Positions 13,861 through 23,704 of a stretch of DNA of 51,187 nucleotides are shown here, piece by piece. Position numbers and translations under genes: made by a program. The stretch's first letter is position 1, and each line of letters starts with the position of its first letter. Source of the stretch: Lingula anatina (taxonomy: Eukaryota; Brachiopoda; Lingulata; Lingulida; Lingulidae); the NCBI RefSeq assembly GCF_001039355.2, contig NW_019775923.1, positions 1-51,187 on the forward strand, in the 5' to 3' direction. The notes below the pieces were generated by a model that was given only the letters and a program-made list of their open reading frames with translations, was not told where the DNA came from and searched no databases.

Positions 13861-14299
13861 CTCCATACGAATTTTCTTACAGGCCTCTATAGGAAGCCTA
13901 CACCACAGGACTCTATGGGACTCTATAGGAATTCCATCGGACGTCATTTAGGATTCCTACCTATTACAATGTCCTATAGGAATCTATAGGATTTTGGGCC
14001 AGTTTCCTATTGGACGGCCTATAGGACCCATGAGGATGTGCATGTACATGTAGTACACCGCTATAAGCAAACTATATAGGCTAACTGATATCGATCGGGT
14101 CTTTTCTATTATGGTAGACTGGTGTAGTGTTCTAAAGTAGTTTTCTGCGGTTTTTTAGGGTTCATTTACCGATGAAGGCGACAGTAAAGCGCGTTTTAAA
14201 TGATCGGTATAAAACCCCAACTCATATTGTTATCTCCAAGCGCATGCATTATTAAATGATTTGTTTTACATTATGAATAACATCGCTAACAACACAGAC

Positions 14300-14366
14300 T
14301 ATACCCTGAGCTTCAAAGGTCAGTAGTTTCATGTAGCAGGGAATTATATCCGATATAATTCCCTGC
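14300..14366. repeat. Perfect 14-bp hairpin beside a TIR-like fragment
   Basis: GCAGGGAATTATAT at 14336-14349 and its exact reverse complement at 14353-14366 are separated by CCG. Just upstream, 14302-14317 reads ACCCTGAGCTTCAAAG, close to the TIR start of the element at 3481. This may be the worn end of another member of that family. Confidence 0.65.
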
Positions 14367-14790
14367 ATGTAGGAACTGGCCTCTCCATCGATCCGCCAGA
14401 GGAATGCAAGTTTCCTTCTGAAAATTTTCTTTATGACGTCCTATAGGATTCTATTATTCTAGTCCTGTAGGACTCTAGGAATCCTTAGCGACTCTATAAG
14501 ACTCTGTAGGAGTTCTCCTGGAAACCGTATAGGATTCTATGGGACTCTTACGACTCCTACGTGACTCTATGGGACTCTGTAGGGATTCTATAGGATTCCT
14601 ACACGACTCGATGGAAATATGTGGGATATAAAGATATAAGACGTGCTGTAGGACTCTATAGGAATCCTACACGATTGTATGGGACTCAATAGGATTCATA
14701 TCTAGGACAAATGCCCTGTACGACCCTGAAGTGTTCTGGGCCGATTTCCTATTGGGTGGCCTGTAGGACTCATGAGGAAGTTTCTGTTTC

Positions 14791-16702
14791 AGTTTCCAGT
14801 GATATATGAAACTGAGGGTGAAGAGGAATAAGCTCAAAGCTAGAAACCCCTAGCGTAATGGGTGTTGATCTGTACGAAAATATCATAACACAATAAAGAA
14901 AAATGATCTGAATATCAAAGGTGAGATGTGTCATTGATTATTCAAGCTTGTCTTAGCGCCCCCGGGTAGTGAGTGTACTGCAATAATATATAGACAATAG
15001 TAATGTAATATATGCAATCTGCGGTATAGAAATACGACGTGTCCCATTTTTCCTCCATCATTTTGACACAACAAAGGAAAATTATCATAGCATCAAATGT
15101 TGAAATATTCTTATTGTTTGATCTGACATATGCTCTTCAAGGACATGACATGGGTCGCCATAGACAAAAGTACTGAGACATGCAACCAAGAACATATATC
15201 CATTTATCAGTGATTGAGACCTGTTTATAGTGATTGAGACCTGTCAAGGGTGATATTCTTCCTTTTAGATAAGGTTACTTCCGTCTGGGAATGTTAAAAG
15301 TTTCTCGTCATACACAAACAATTGATAAGAACGAAAGAGAGGACTTTTAAAAGATAGGAATGCAAGATATGTTAGTTATTTGTCATCATCATTCTTTTAT
15401 CAAAACAGGGACAAAAAAGTACCCCGAGTTTGAGAGGCCTTTGGAATGAACTCACCTCTCTACTACCAGTACGCCTATGCCATTTCAGTCACAGACATGA
15501 TGATAGTAGTATTTTTTGACACTCAGGGTGAATAGAAAAGGCATCCGCTACAAACCTGTGGCATAGACTAAATTGCGTGAGGAAACTAACGGCGGATTCA
15601 TTTTGTGATTAATTTTATATTTAGAAAGGCCTACTCCAGACCAGTACTTCTTACATACGGTAATATGCCAAACAATTCGACCAAGATTAATTAATTAATT
15701 TCATGGAAATGTCAGTTTGGTCGAATTGATTAAAATACAGCAAATGGAAACCTTTGATATCGTCGGATTGTTAGGGGCATCTGCCAAAACGTCCATCTTT
15801 CCGGAAGTATTGCATTTTACCGGAAGTGTTACGCAAGATAAGCCGCAATTTTCGCCTAACATGTGTTTCAGGCATGTTTTATCCTCCTGAAAACTTATTT
15901 TGCTGTGTACAATATGTGCTAACATTACTTAACATTAAAAAAGACGACAATTATAATTTTTAATTATACATTTCCCTCACCTACGATCACTTTCATGATG
16001 CGCTTCACAAGTTGGACGAGTATTTCCCCGGAGACAGGTGTTGTAAACAAAGGCCGGTCACTTATATTTGAAACTGGTAGCTTAAGTGGACTTTAACTAG
16101 TTATATGATCTACGTACGCCCTATTTGAATTTTAATATGACAACTGAAATCAACCGAATTGATATTTTTTACCAGTCTGAGATCAGATGTTTTCAACCCG
16201 CAAGGCTTGCATAGCGTCGAGGCGTAGACGTACGTACTTCCGAAGAAAATTCAATCACCCGTACCAAAGAATACCAACTGGTACTCAAACGGAAATCAGT
16301 GTAACTTCAAATTACTATTAAGTATTTTATTTAAAAAGCATGTCATATAAAAACATATTGAGTAAAGGCAAAATACGGAGCGTACCTGTGCCGATAGACA
16401 TACAGTATTTTGCTGGCATTCTTCCGATTTTCTTACTTATATACTCTCGCTGTGCACAAACCACGGTGCATATTGAAAACCCCACTGATACAACCCGAAC
16501 GTAAAAAAAGCATTTACTTGCCATAATTTTCACAAAACAGGTGCATTTATAATTTGAGGTGAGAATTGAGCACATGCAGAAATGAGAGACTGGTTTTATC
16601 TGGTCGGTTCCAGCATAGCGCAAACTACATGTTAATGAAGACGGTCCCATTTTGGGGGAGGGGTCACAGGAATGGAGTTCGTCGTGGATTACGCTAAATA
16701 TT
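14791..16702. other. Non-coding stretch, nothing recognised
   Basis: Only short chance frames on both strands and no splice-bounded conserved coding sequence or structured repeat that I can support. Confidence 0.5.
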
Positions 16703-17124
16703 AGAGAGCTTTCGCACCAGTACGTTTAGGCGAACGACTACGTTTAGGTCATCATATTTTGCTGTCTAGTGACGTGTACACATACGGTTAGAGAGAACAT
16801 TATCCGCAGCTAGATTGCTACCCGTCAATGAAAAACGGTTTGACAAATCAGCATAATTTTATGAAATCAAGCCTTTCAAAATTGATCGTTTCTCTGCTAA
16901 AATAATATTGGACATTTTATTTTTGCAATATATGTCAAACATGTTGTCTCTGTTATTTGTGTCTATGTTTTTGTTACTATTGAAATATAGGTTATACCCG
17001 TAAAAAAGGCATTTTCCACTGACCACAAGGCAGTCAGAAGTGGCCTTCCGCAAGCGTGACTGATTGTATTATAAGACTGTTAGGTCATCATTTTGTGAGC
17101 AGTTGTTACGAGTACACATGCCTT

Positions 17125-17130
17125 TATAAG
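17125..17130 (+). promoter_or_regulatory. TATA box of the element's coiled-coil gene
   Basis: TTTATAAG lies about 60 bp upstream of a good donor (CCGTAAG|GTAAGTGCC, intron starting at 17187). This gives a short 5'UTR exon that would splice to the coding exon at 17611. Placement rests on consensus and spacing only. Confidence 0.5.
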
Positions 17131-17211
17131 TGGTCTGTAGACTAGGCGTCTGCACTTGACGCATAACAAGCAGGATATCCGTAAGGTAAGTGCCGTTTAG
17201 TAAGATACTAC

Positions 17212-17502
17212 TAGTAGCTCGATTTTCTCCTTTAGTTGACAGGGCGTCTCCTTGACTTTTAATGCAAATTTTATGAAGCCTTGTTTAGAAAGTCACATGG
17301 CGTCTTGTTTTGTGTATTTGAATAAATGAATTATAAATAAAAGTAAGGACAGCACATTAGTAGCTCGATTTTCTCCTTTAGTTGACAGGGCGTCTCCTTG
17401 ACTTTTAATGCAAATTTTATGAAGCCTTGTTTAGAAAGTCACATGGCGTCCTGTTTTGTGTATTTGAATAAATGAATTATAAATAAAAGTAAAGACAGCA
17501 CA
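17212..17502. repeat. 146-bp direct tandem duplication
   Basis: Copy 1 (17212-17357) and copy 2 (17358-17502) are nearly identical, both starting TAGTAGCTCGATTTTCTCC and ending AGACAGCACAT or AGGACAGCACAT; I count two differences. The pair sits in the predicted 5'UTR intron of the coiled-coil gene. The near-identity implies a recent event or an assembly duplication. Confidence 0.95.
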
Positions 17503-17627
17503 TTTTTCTTTACATGAAATTGTCTCTAATAGCAAATATCGATTAATATTTATTATATCAGTAACAAAAACTGACGCTGCATTGATTGGTGACCCGCTTT
17601 TTTTTTTCAGCTAAAAATTGCGAAAAC

Positions 17628-17825
17628 ATGCAGGCAACTAAGAAGCGCCGTACTGATTCACCAGCAGATTACGTCAGTTACCTGAAAGACAAGTTGGCCT
17701 TCGAGAAAGAACGTTTTGAATTAGAAATGAAAGAGCGAGAAGCTCAATTTGAGAAAGACAAACAAATGATGGAGATGGTTACGCATAATCTTTGGTTAAG
17801 AAGAAAAGCTGAATTGACATACTAG
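17628..17825 (+). CDS. Small coiled-coil protein in Harbinger-like element (probable C-terminus of the Myb/SANT-type partner protein)
   Basis: The exon begins at 17611 after a strong acceptor (long T run then CAG). The first ATG at 17628 gives 65 aa. Residues 5-9 are a basic, NLS-like KKRRT, and about residues 15-50 are a charged helix (YVSYLKDKLAFEKERFELE, then KEREAQFEKDK) that should form a coiled coil. An AATAAA-type signal lies near 17900. Harbinger elements usually carry a second gene for a Myb/SANT-like DNA-binding protein ending in such a helix; here the DNA-binding part is absent, so this is either a truncated remnant or a minimal adaptor. The convergent arrangement with the transposase remnant supports the element origin; the family link is inferred. 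Confidence 0.55.
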   Translation: MQATKKRRTDSPADYVSYLKDKLAFEKERFELEMKEREAQFEKDKQMMEMVTHNLWLRRKAELTY

Positions 17826-17977
17826 GCTCTTGCTGCCTACAAGATACACGTGGGCTGAATATTTGTTAAAACATTAGTTTTTTATTCAAGATTTCATTTA
17901 AATAAATATTTGCCTGCGGTATGAATTTTACATTTTACTCTTTAATTTTCCATACGCACAATGTACACGTGTACAGT

Positions 17978-18319
17978 TCATGCTAAATAGTCCTCCAAGG
18001 TGGGAGGATCTAGTTAAAAGTTCCGACTCATCTGATTGCCATACACACAGGTATGGCAGTTGACCAGAAGACCACCTACCAAGTACTGCTTGGCTACAGG
18101 AGACAACAGAACTTTTTAATTCTTTCAAAAGTCCAGAAAGGCAAAGTATCACAATAAGTTTCCGAACTCCCACTCGACGCATTCCCGCACAGAGGACATT
18201 CTCCTGTTGAATTCTTCTTCTTCGGTACTTAAATTTGCTCCTCTGAAGGGACTCAACAGATACCTTTTAACGGGGTAAGCCGGATCTCCATAAATTGCGT
18301 ATTGAAGACCATCCCAAAA
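17978..18319 (-). pseudogene. Harbinger-type DDE transposase, C-terminal remnant
   Basis: One frame on - reads FWDGLQYAIYGDPAYPVKRY, then LLSPFRGANLSTEEEEFNRR, MSSVRECVEWEFG, YFAFLDF, NCHTCVYGNQMS and PPTLEDYL. This is the C-terminal half of DDE_Tnp_4-type nucleases, including the last catalytic acidic region near VEWEFG. The frame has internal stops, including a TGA after the EFGNLL stretch, two more close after it and a TAA after SRNF. Upstream of FWDGL a stop and a frame change occur. The catalytic N-terminal half is missing; the nested element begins about 50 bp further up. In life it would cut and join the TIRs; here it is dead. Confidence 0.85.
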
Positions 18320-18368
18320 TTACCTAACCTGTCCAATGGCGTATGACCTAATTTGACGTCTCTGCATA

Positions 18369-19279
18369 AGTCTCGGTCACAACCGGCCGTACGGGCTCTT
18401 ACGGGCTGTTTGCGTCCAAAATTTGCGCAGAATCTCACGTCCCACTCAAGACCTTCTTACGCAATTTCGAGTTCGCAGACAGCCCGTAAGCACGTACGGA
18501 GGATGTTGGACATGTCCAAAAGTTTCTACGAATAGCCTGCGAACAGCGAGGCCGCAAGCGTAACTTGCTCCCCTCGCAAGGAGTTAGCAAGAGAGACGCA
18601 CGTTGTGCAAGACGCACGTCGCAAACAATGAAGGAGCAAGTGCCCATTGCGTGTTGAGTAAGGCGCACGCCCTCACAACTAACGAACAAAGTCGAGAGCA
18701 CACCGGGAATACGTCGCACGTGCCTCACCCCACGCCTGGTGTATAAAAGGCGTGCTCACGACGAACGCTTGTGTCTTTACATGAACATCGACTATGTAAA
18801 GTGTACAGCAATTTTCAAAAATTTCAATTTCTTGCTCAATTTTGTTTCTAATATGCCTCCAAAAGGCAAGAGAAAGAAAATTACATAGTAGAAAAAAGAG
18901 AGGAGGAAGAAGAAAGGAGAGGAGAACAGGAAGCAAAACTGACGTACGCCGTCAGTACGTCACCACAAACGTGTGAGGCAAATGTGAAGCAAAACTGACG
19001 CAAAAGGGCACTTCTTTCGCCGCGCGTTGCATTCCCTTCGTAAGTGGTGAGTGTGTGCCACGTGCACAGGAAGCAAGACAAACTCAAAATAAGAGTACAA
19101 TTTCCACGACCATCGCTCCTTACAATTAGCGTCCCTGCCTGAAAGGACATCTCATGGGGCCTTGCGACTCGCAAGGCAGACTTTCCTCTACCTCTACGAC
19201 CTCCACGGCCTTCGCAACACCCAAAAATCGCAGGGGACCTACGATCCTGAAATTCGTGCGTCCGGTTGTGACCGAGGCT
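18369..19279 (+). mobile_element. Nested Harbinger-type non-autonomous element, copy 1
   Basis: Ends AGTCTCGGTCACAACCGG and, inverted, CCGGTTGTGACCGAGGCT, flanked by ATA on the left and TTA on the right, consistent with a worn TTA target duplication. It shares its whole length with the inverted copy at 29795-30948. Inside are a TATA box (18742-18749) and a short ATG frame MPPKGKRKK closed by TAG at 18886. Beyond the stop the same frame is rich in Lys, Arg and Glu codons, as if it came from a longer basic protein. It sits inside the element 16703-19443, so it is younger than that host. Confidence 0.85.
18742..18749 (+). promoter_or_regulatory. TATA box inside nested element copy 1
   Basis: GTGTATAAAAGGCGTG is conserved at the matching place in copy 2 (30326-30333 on -). 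It lies about 110 bp upstream of the MPPKGKRKK ATG at 18853. This looks like the retained promoter of an autonomous parent. Confidence 0.7.
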
Positions 19280-19445
19280 TTACAGCATGTGAAACATGTA
19301 TCAGCCTACTGTTCAATTCGACTATCCGTAAAGGCTAACCGGGTCTTTCTGCGAAATCACGAAAAAATAAACGTTGGTCATTTTACGGTTACGGATAGCT
19401 AAATGTAGTCGGTCGCCTAAACGTGCAGGTGCGAAAGCTCTCTAT

Positions 19446-21124
19446 TATCAACATTTCATGCATCTAGGGAAATAGAAAGTGACTCACAGGTAACGTAAAT
19501 ACCCAGTGGAACTCTCTATGAAGCTCCCATGGAGTTAAGGAAGACGTCATTTTTATTGTTGACAAATCAGTTATCCATGTAGGTGAACAGCGACGTGTTC
19601 GTCAGATTTTGACAGCGCGTGGTATTTGGCGCCAAGAAGTCTGGGCGGTCGATCCCGCTGATCTTTCGGTCGATTGTAGTAAATGTAAGATCTTGCTGTG
19701 TTGACTTCAAGAACGTTTCCCCATCTGCCTATATATTTCAATCGAACTTGAAAATAAATTGCTTATTCTTCCCAAACTTTTTATTGCTAGCAAACGCGAT
19801 ATATGGTCTATATGAAGGTGTTTACGACGTATTTTACCCACTGTCGATATTTGGTTTCATCCAGAATAGACCTTTTTTTAACCCCCCCCCCCTCCCCAGT
19901 TACGGGCGTGATGAATCAGTCAGCGAGGGCAAGTCTGCTTAATNATAAAAAACTGCGTATTTAACTACAAAACAAGGCCAAATCTCGGATGTCTTCAGCC
20001 ATATTAACTCATCTTCCTTACACTCCCACCCACCCCACCCACCAGTCTTTCATTTTGGCGATTGTCATACATGCAAAATTAAAAAAAATAATAATATTCT
20101 AAAAAGAAGCAGAAACAGCACATGTGCAATTTAAAGTTTTGGAAATGGGAGTATAATGTCTTATTACTAAATGATATTTGTATGTGGTATTCTCCTTGTG
20201 ATGGTCATTCGTTTTCATATACAGATACTTAAAGGTAAGTTCTGTTAAACCAGCACTTTAAAATAACTTCAGCTGTTTCACCGTGGACACAACTAATTTT
20301 TTATTTTCAATTTCGTGTTCTGACAAAATGGTGCGGCGTGGAGTGCTTGTTATCAAAACCAATTCACATTACCCTTCTACTAGGGTATATACACAAACCG
20401 GACAATAGAAATGTCTCCCTCTGAATCAGAATAATCAAAGTTATACTTATAACGTGACTATGAGTATAAAACCGCTGTACCATGGAATTGTATTGTTGGT
20501 CTTTTTGTGAAATTTGATGTTAATAAAATGATGCCAGGAGCATATCATTCCATAGTCACTTATCTCTCCCAAAGTATTTGTTCAGTAGGGGTGACACCTT
20601 TATTGTACAGAGTGTTTACGTGTATGTATTTATAAATGATGGCCTCAGTGGAGGAAGTGGGCCAGGGCCTGTTTATTAACTGATAAAACTAAAACAAAGT
20701 ACACACCTCATTGCGCTCTATCGGCTGATCATTATAGGCTTTCTGATTTTCCAAATATTTGATTAAGTTAAAACATGTTCTGCAGCATATATATAACACA
20801 GGGGGCGGGGCAGTATCGTCATGGACCTTGGAATTTGCCACCTATGACGTGCCTATCAACCCCTAAACCACCATGATCGACGACGGTCTTTGTAGTTATT
20901 TCTTTTGGTGATTGTCGTGCATGTAAGGTAATTTTTTAAACAACATTATATCATACTGCAATGTCGCACTTTTAATATAAACAGCTGTTTTGTTTACAGT
21001 GTATTCTGACATTGTTGAGGTAAGTAGGCCCTACATGTCAGAAGGGATCGATTATCGACACCGCCTTTCATTGGAGGTGTTTTAAGATGCGAATTAAAAA
21101 AATATTAAAGTAGTTTTGTAGGAT
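19446..21124. other. Non-coding stretch, nothing recognised
   Basis: Includes a lone N at 19944 that probably marks a scaffold join. The 107-codon + frame ending near 19942 has no recognisable motif. No exon that I can support. Confidence 0.5.
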
Positions 21125-21301
21125 GCCGGTGTAACGAAACTGAGGGTCCGCCCTCCATATACATGTAGTTATAACGGTTAGGGTTAGTCTGACCTAAGTG
21201 GGTCAAAATGTAGGGTGAGGCTCACCTGTACAAATGAAAGGGAAGCGGACTCTCTGTTATGGGGGTAGGGGGGGGGGGACTTTCTGTCACGTTACACCGG
21301 T
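21125..21301. mobile_element. MITE with GCCGGTGTAACG ends
   Basis: Inverted ends GCCGGTGTAACG...GTCCGCCC (left) and GGGG...GACTTTCTGTCACGTTACACCGG plus T (right) pair over roughly 28 bp with a few mismatches. AT flanks both sides and may be the target duplication. About 177 bp, no coding capacity. Confidence 0.65.
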
Positions 21302-21748
21302 ATATGTATACAGACGTAAAAGATGATTATGGGACAGTTGCTAACTCGGATGGTATGACTTAAAGGGTCATTCTTTAAATTGAGCGCCATATTTTAAATT
21401 GTATGCGAGATCAGTTTAGTTGACTTATGAGGGGGTGGAAACATTTACATTGCACAATCAAACTGAAAAGAGTTCAATATATTATAGACAGAGGCGGGTC
21501 TGACAGTTGAGCACAGATATCGTGATTATCAAGTGCTCAGTTCACATAAGTAAGGATGCTTCTGAGCACACATTACAAACAATGTGCTTGAAAATTAAAA
21601 TAAAAAGAGAGTGGGATTTTAATTGTTTATTTCCTATAAATGAACTTGCATAAGGCCGACCCGACCAGTGGTTTATTTGCGAAGGGTATCTGACACTCAT
21701 TTATCACAAGTGAGGTTCAGTATGCTGATAACGATATCAATTTGTTAG

Positions 21749-21973
21749 ACCCCATATCCATAGATTTTAGATCGATCTATCCCTGTGGGGAGTCTCACTA
21801 GATTACTGTCAGCTTAGCCGGCTAAAGCGTCTGTCTCGCCCACTAATAGCTGTAAGGGGGTAATTAACTATGGTGCGCGCTCGGCTTACTGTATTTAGGG
21901 TGAACTCCCCAGGGAGTTGGGTCGATCTAAATGTAAATCTCTGGATCGATCTCAATCTCTGGGAATGCGCCCT
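21749..21973. mobile_element. MITE, family B copy 1
   Basis: ACCCCATATCCATAGATTTT, then AGATCGATCTATCCCTGTGG, GAGTCTCACTAGATTACTGT, TGTAAGGGGGTAATTAACTA, CCAGGGAGTTGGGTCGATCT and GGGAATGCGCCC. It matches the reverse complement of 42261-42480 nearly end to end. Terminal inverted repeats are short and imperfect. Confidence 0.8.
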
Positions 21974-21983
21974 AAGTGTCTAA

Positions 21984-22110
21984 GGCCCCATTCCCATACC
22001 TAGATTAATCTAACAAGATCGACTCATCTCCGAGGGGTTTCTTGCTAAATTACAGTCAGCTTAATCGGCTCTGATGCCTAGCACTCTTACTGAAGCTGAT
22101 AGGGGGTAAT
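21984..22110. mobile_element. MITE, family B copy 2 (partial)
   Basis: Starts 11 bp after copy 1 with GGCCCCATTCCCATACCTAG, followed by GATCGACTCATCTCCGAGGG, GTTTCTTGCTAAATTACAGT, CAGCTTAATCGGC and GGGGGTAATAAA, matching family B internal blocks. Its far end is worn. Confidence 0.6.
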
Positions 22111-22199
22111 AAAGATTAGAACGGTCGTCTAGAAAGAGCATTTACACTGGCACAACCGAACCAGGTTTTAGGCGATCTAAGGCCGCATAAACTGGTGTC

Positions 22200-23666
22200 T
22201 AGACTGTCTGTGCTGTGATAAAACATGCTAGCTGAACATTTATTACAGCCTACTGGGCTTTTTGATAATTAGAATTTACTAATTAGAATAATTATTTGAC
22301 CGTTAATTGTCACTGATAAAAACATGATCTGGCTTTTCATTTTTACTTCTATCCAATCTTAGATCTAATATACCATTTATTAGATCTTAGATCCAATGTA
22401 TACGAAAATATATGTATATTTGTATACATTGGATATACTGATCGCTGTTTCTGTCCGTGCCTTCGTTAAGATGCCACGTCTGTGACGGCTCTACTGCAGT
22501 CCTCAGAACAAAATCACGGACAAACACAATGCTCAGAAAATTTACAAACACATACAGTGCCTGTATATTGATAGAATGTACACATTGTATCTGTACAGAT
22601 GCTGACTTATCTTAAAGAAATTGGTGTCAGGTTATACGTAGATAAATAATTATCAATGTTAGCTAATATCAGTTACTCTGGTGATTGAACAGTTGACTTT
22701 CCTGTATCTAATTTTTCCATGTTTAATTATTGGAGTGCCACATTGCTTGTAGTTATTGTTCATGGAGAAGGGTATGCGCTCTAATACTATCTGAACTTAC
22801 TGTGAAAACATTGTGAATAAGGGCACAACTAACTGTTCAAAGTGTCCATTTATTCAAATTTTAGATGACAGGCACCAATATACCATACCACGGCACCGCC
22901 GAGCAATATACCACACTGGGGCGAAGACACCTTAATTCCTGCTGCTGATTCCTTCCCTGTCCAATGAACGGACATTTTGTCAGTTCCGAGTACTAAGAAA
23001 CAAACCTATCCTAACCTAACCTCCAAACCTAAGGACTTTCTGACAGTTTATACCATGGAGAAAAGGGAATACAAAAGGTACATTTAGGCCTGCTTTATGA
23101 ATTATTATCCATGTCGTGAACCGGTTTCATGTATATTAGAATACATGGAGAATTTTACAGTTGTTAATTGGCCGCTTAATATGTTTTATACATGGTTTAT
23201 AAAACCAAGCGTATTCAATATTTTTTTTCTTAACAAACATATATTCCCTTCCCAAACAGAACATTTCAGATTTAAGATGTTAAAATGATTTAAACACACT
23301 ATATGGATTGTGACCAGACTGGTGTAGGTAATCGTTTAAATTGATATTATTGTACAGATTGGAAAATGATCATAAGACTTGTAAGTTAATTGAAATTGAG
23401 TGACTTAAAATTTTTATTATCTGCCATAATTTTATAATACAGGTGGCCGTCTGCAATTTGAAATAATTAAGATTTGCATGTACCGGGTAATAATGCAACA
23501 TTTTCACCACCACCACCCTCAAGATAAGACATTTGAATACAGACGTTCGTATGTGGTGTCTGGGGGAGGGTCTGATTTGGGGCACGTAGAGGACTGGATA
23601 GAAGGGACAACACGTTTCCGTTTTCTATTGTACTTGATTGCACTTATATTTTTTGATTTCCTTCAA
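22200..23666. other. Non-coding stretch upstream of the cGAS-like gene
   Basis: I find no N-terminal domain exon and no clear promoter here. A pyrimidine-rich stretch ending TTCCTTCAAG just before 23667 could be a splice acceptor that would extend the cGAS-like exon upstream of its ATG; the preceding in-frame TGA means any extension must come from another exon. Confidence 0.4.
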
Positions 23667-23704
23667 GCAAACGAAAGAGCCAAGAAAATGAAAAGGCGGA
23701 CGAT

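Larger units (their letters stand above)
13360..14790. repeat. ~700-bp tandem segmental duplication with CTATAGGA-type minisatellite
   Basis: Copy A (about 13360-14040) and copy B (about 14064-14790) run collinearly. Both begin AAGCAAACTATATA, then GATATCGATCGGGTCTTTTC, AAAGTAGTTTTCTGCGGTTT, ATCGGTATAAAAC, CTCCAAGCGCATGCAT and GATTTGTTTTACATTAT. Both then enter irregular runs of the theme GGACTCTATAGGAATCCTA and end with TTTCCTATTGG...GGCC and GACTCATGAGGA-type sequence. Copy A carries a MITE (13678-13860) absent from B. No coding sequence seen. Confidence 0.85.
16703..19443. mobile_element. PIF/Harbinger-like DNA transposon (broken host of a nested element)
   Basis: The termini AGAGAGCTTTCGCACC...CGTTTAGGCG at 16703 onward and, inverted, CGCCTAAACG...GGTGCGAAAGCTCTCT ending at 19443 form a ~30-bp TIR. 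The trinucleotide ATT flanks both ends (16700-16702 and 19444-19446), so the target duplication is 3 bp. Inside are a small coiled-coil gene on + and a stop-riddled DDE transposase remnant on -, in the convergent two-gene arrangement known for Harbinger/ISL2EU-type elements. A second element (18369-19279) is inserted just upstream of the transposase remnant. The transposase N-terminal half is missing, so the element is non-autonomous. Confidence 0.8.

Noticed and set aside
18435-19402. Several 60-97-codon frames on both strands
   Set aside because: All lie in the nested transposon, overlap each other and show no conserved protein; the same DNA in copy 2 does not preserve them.
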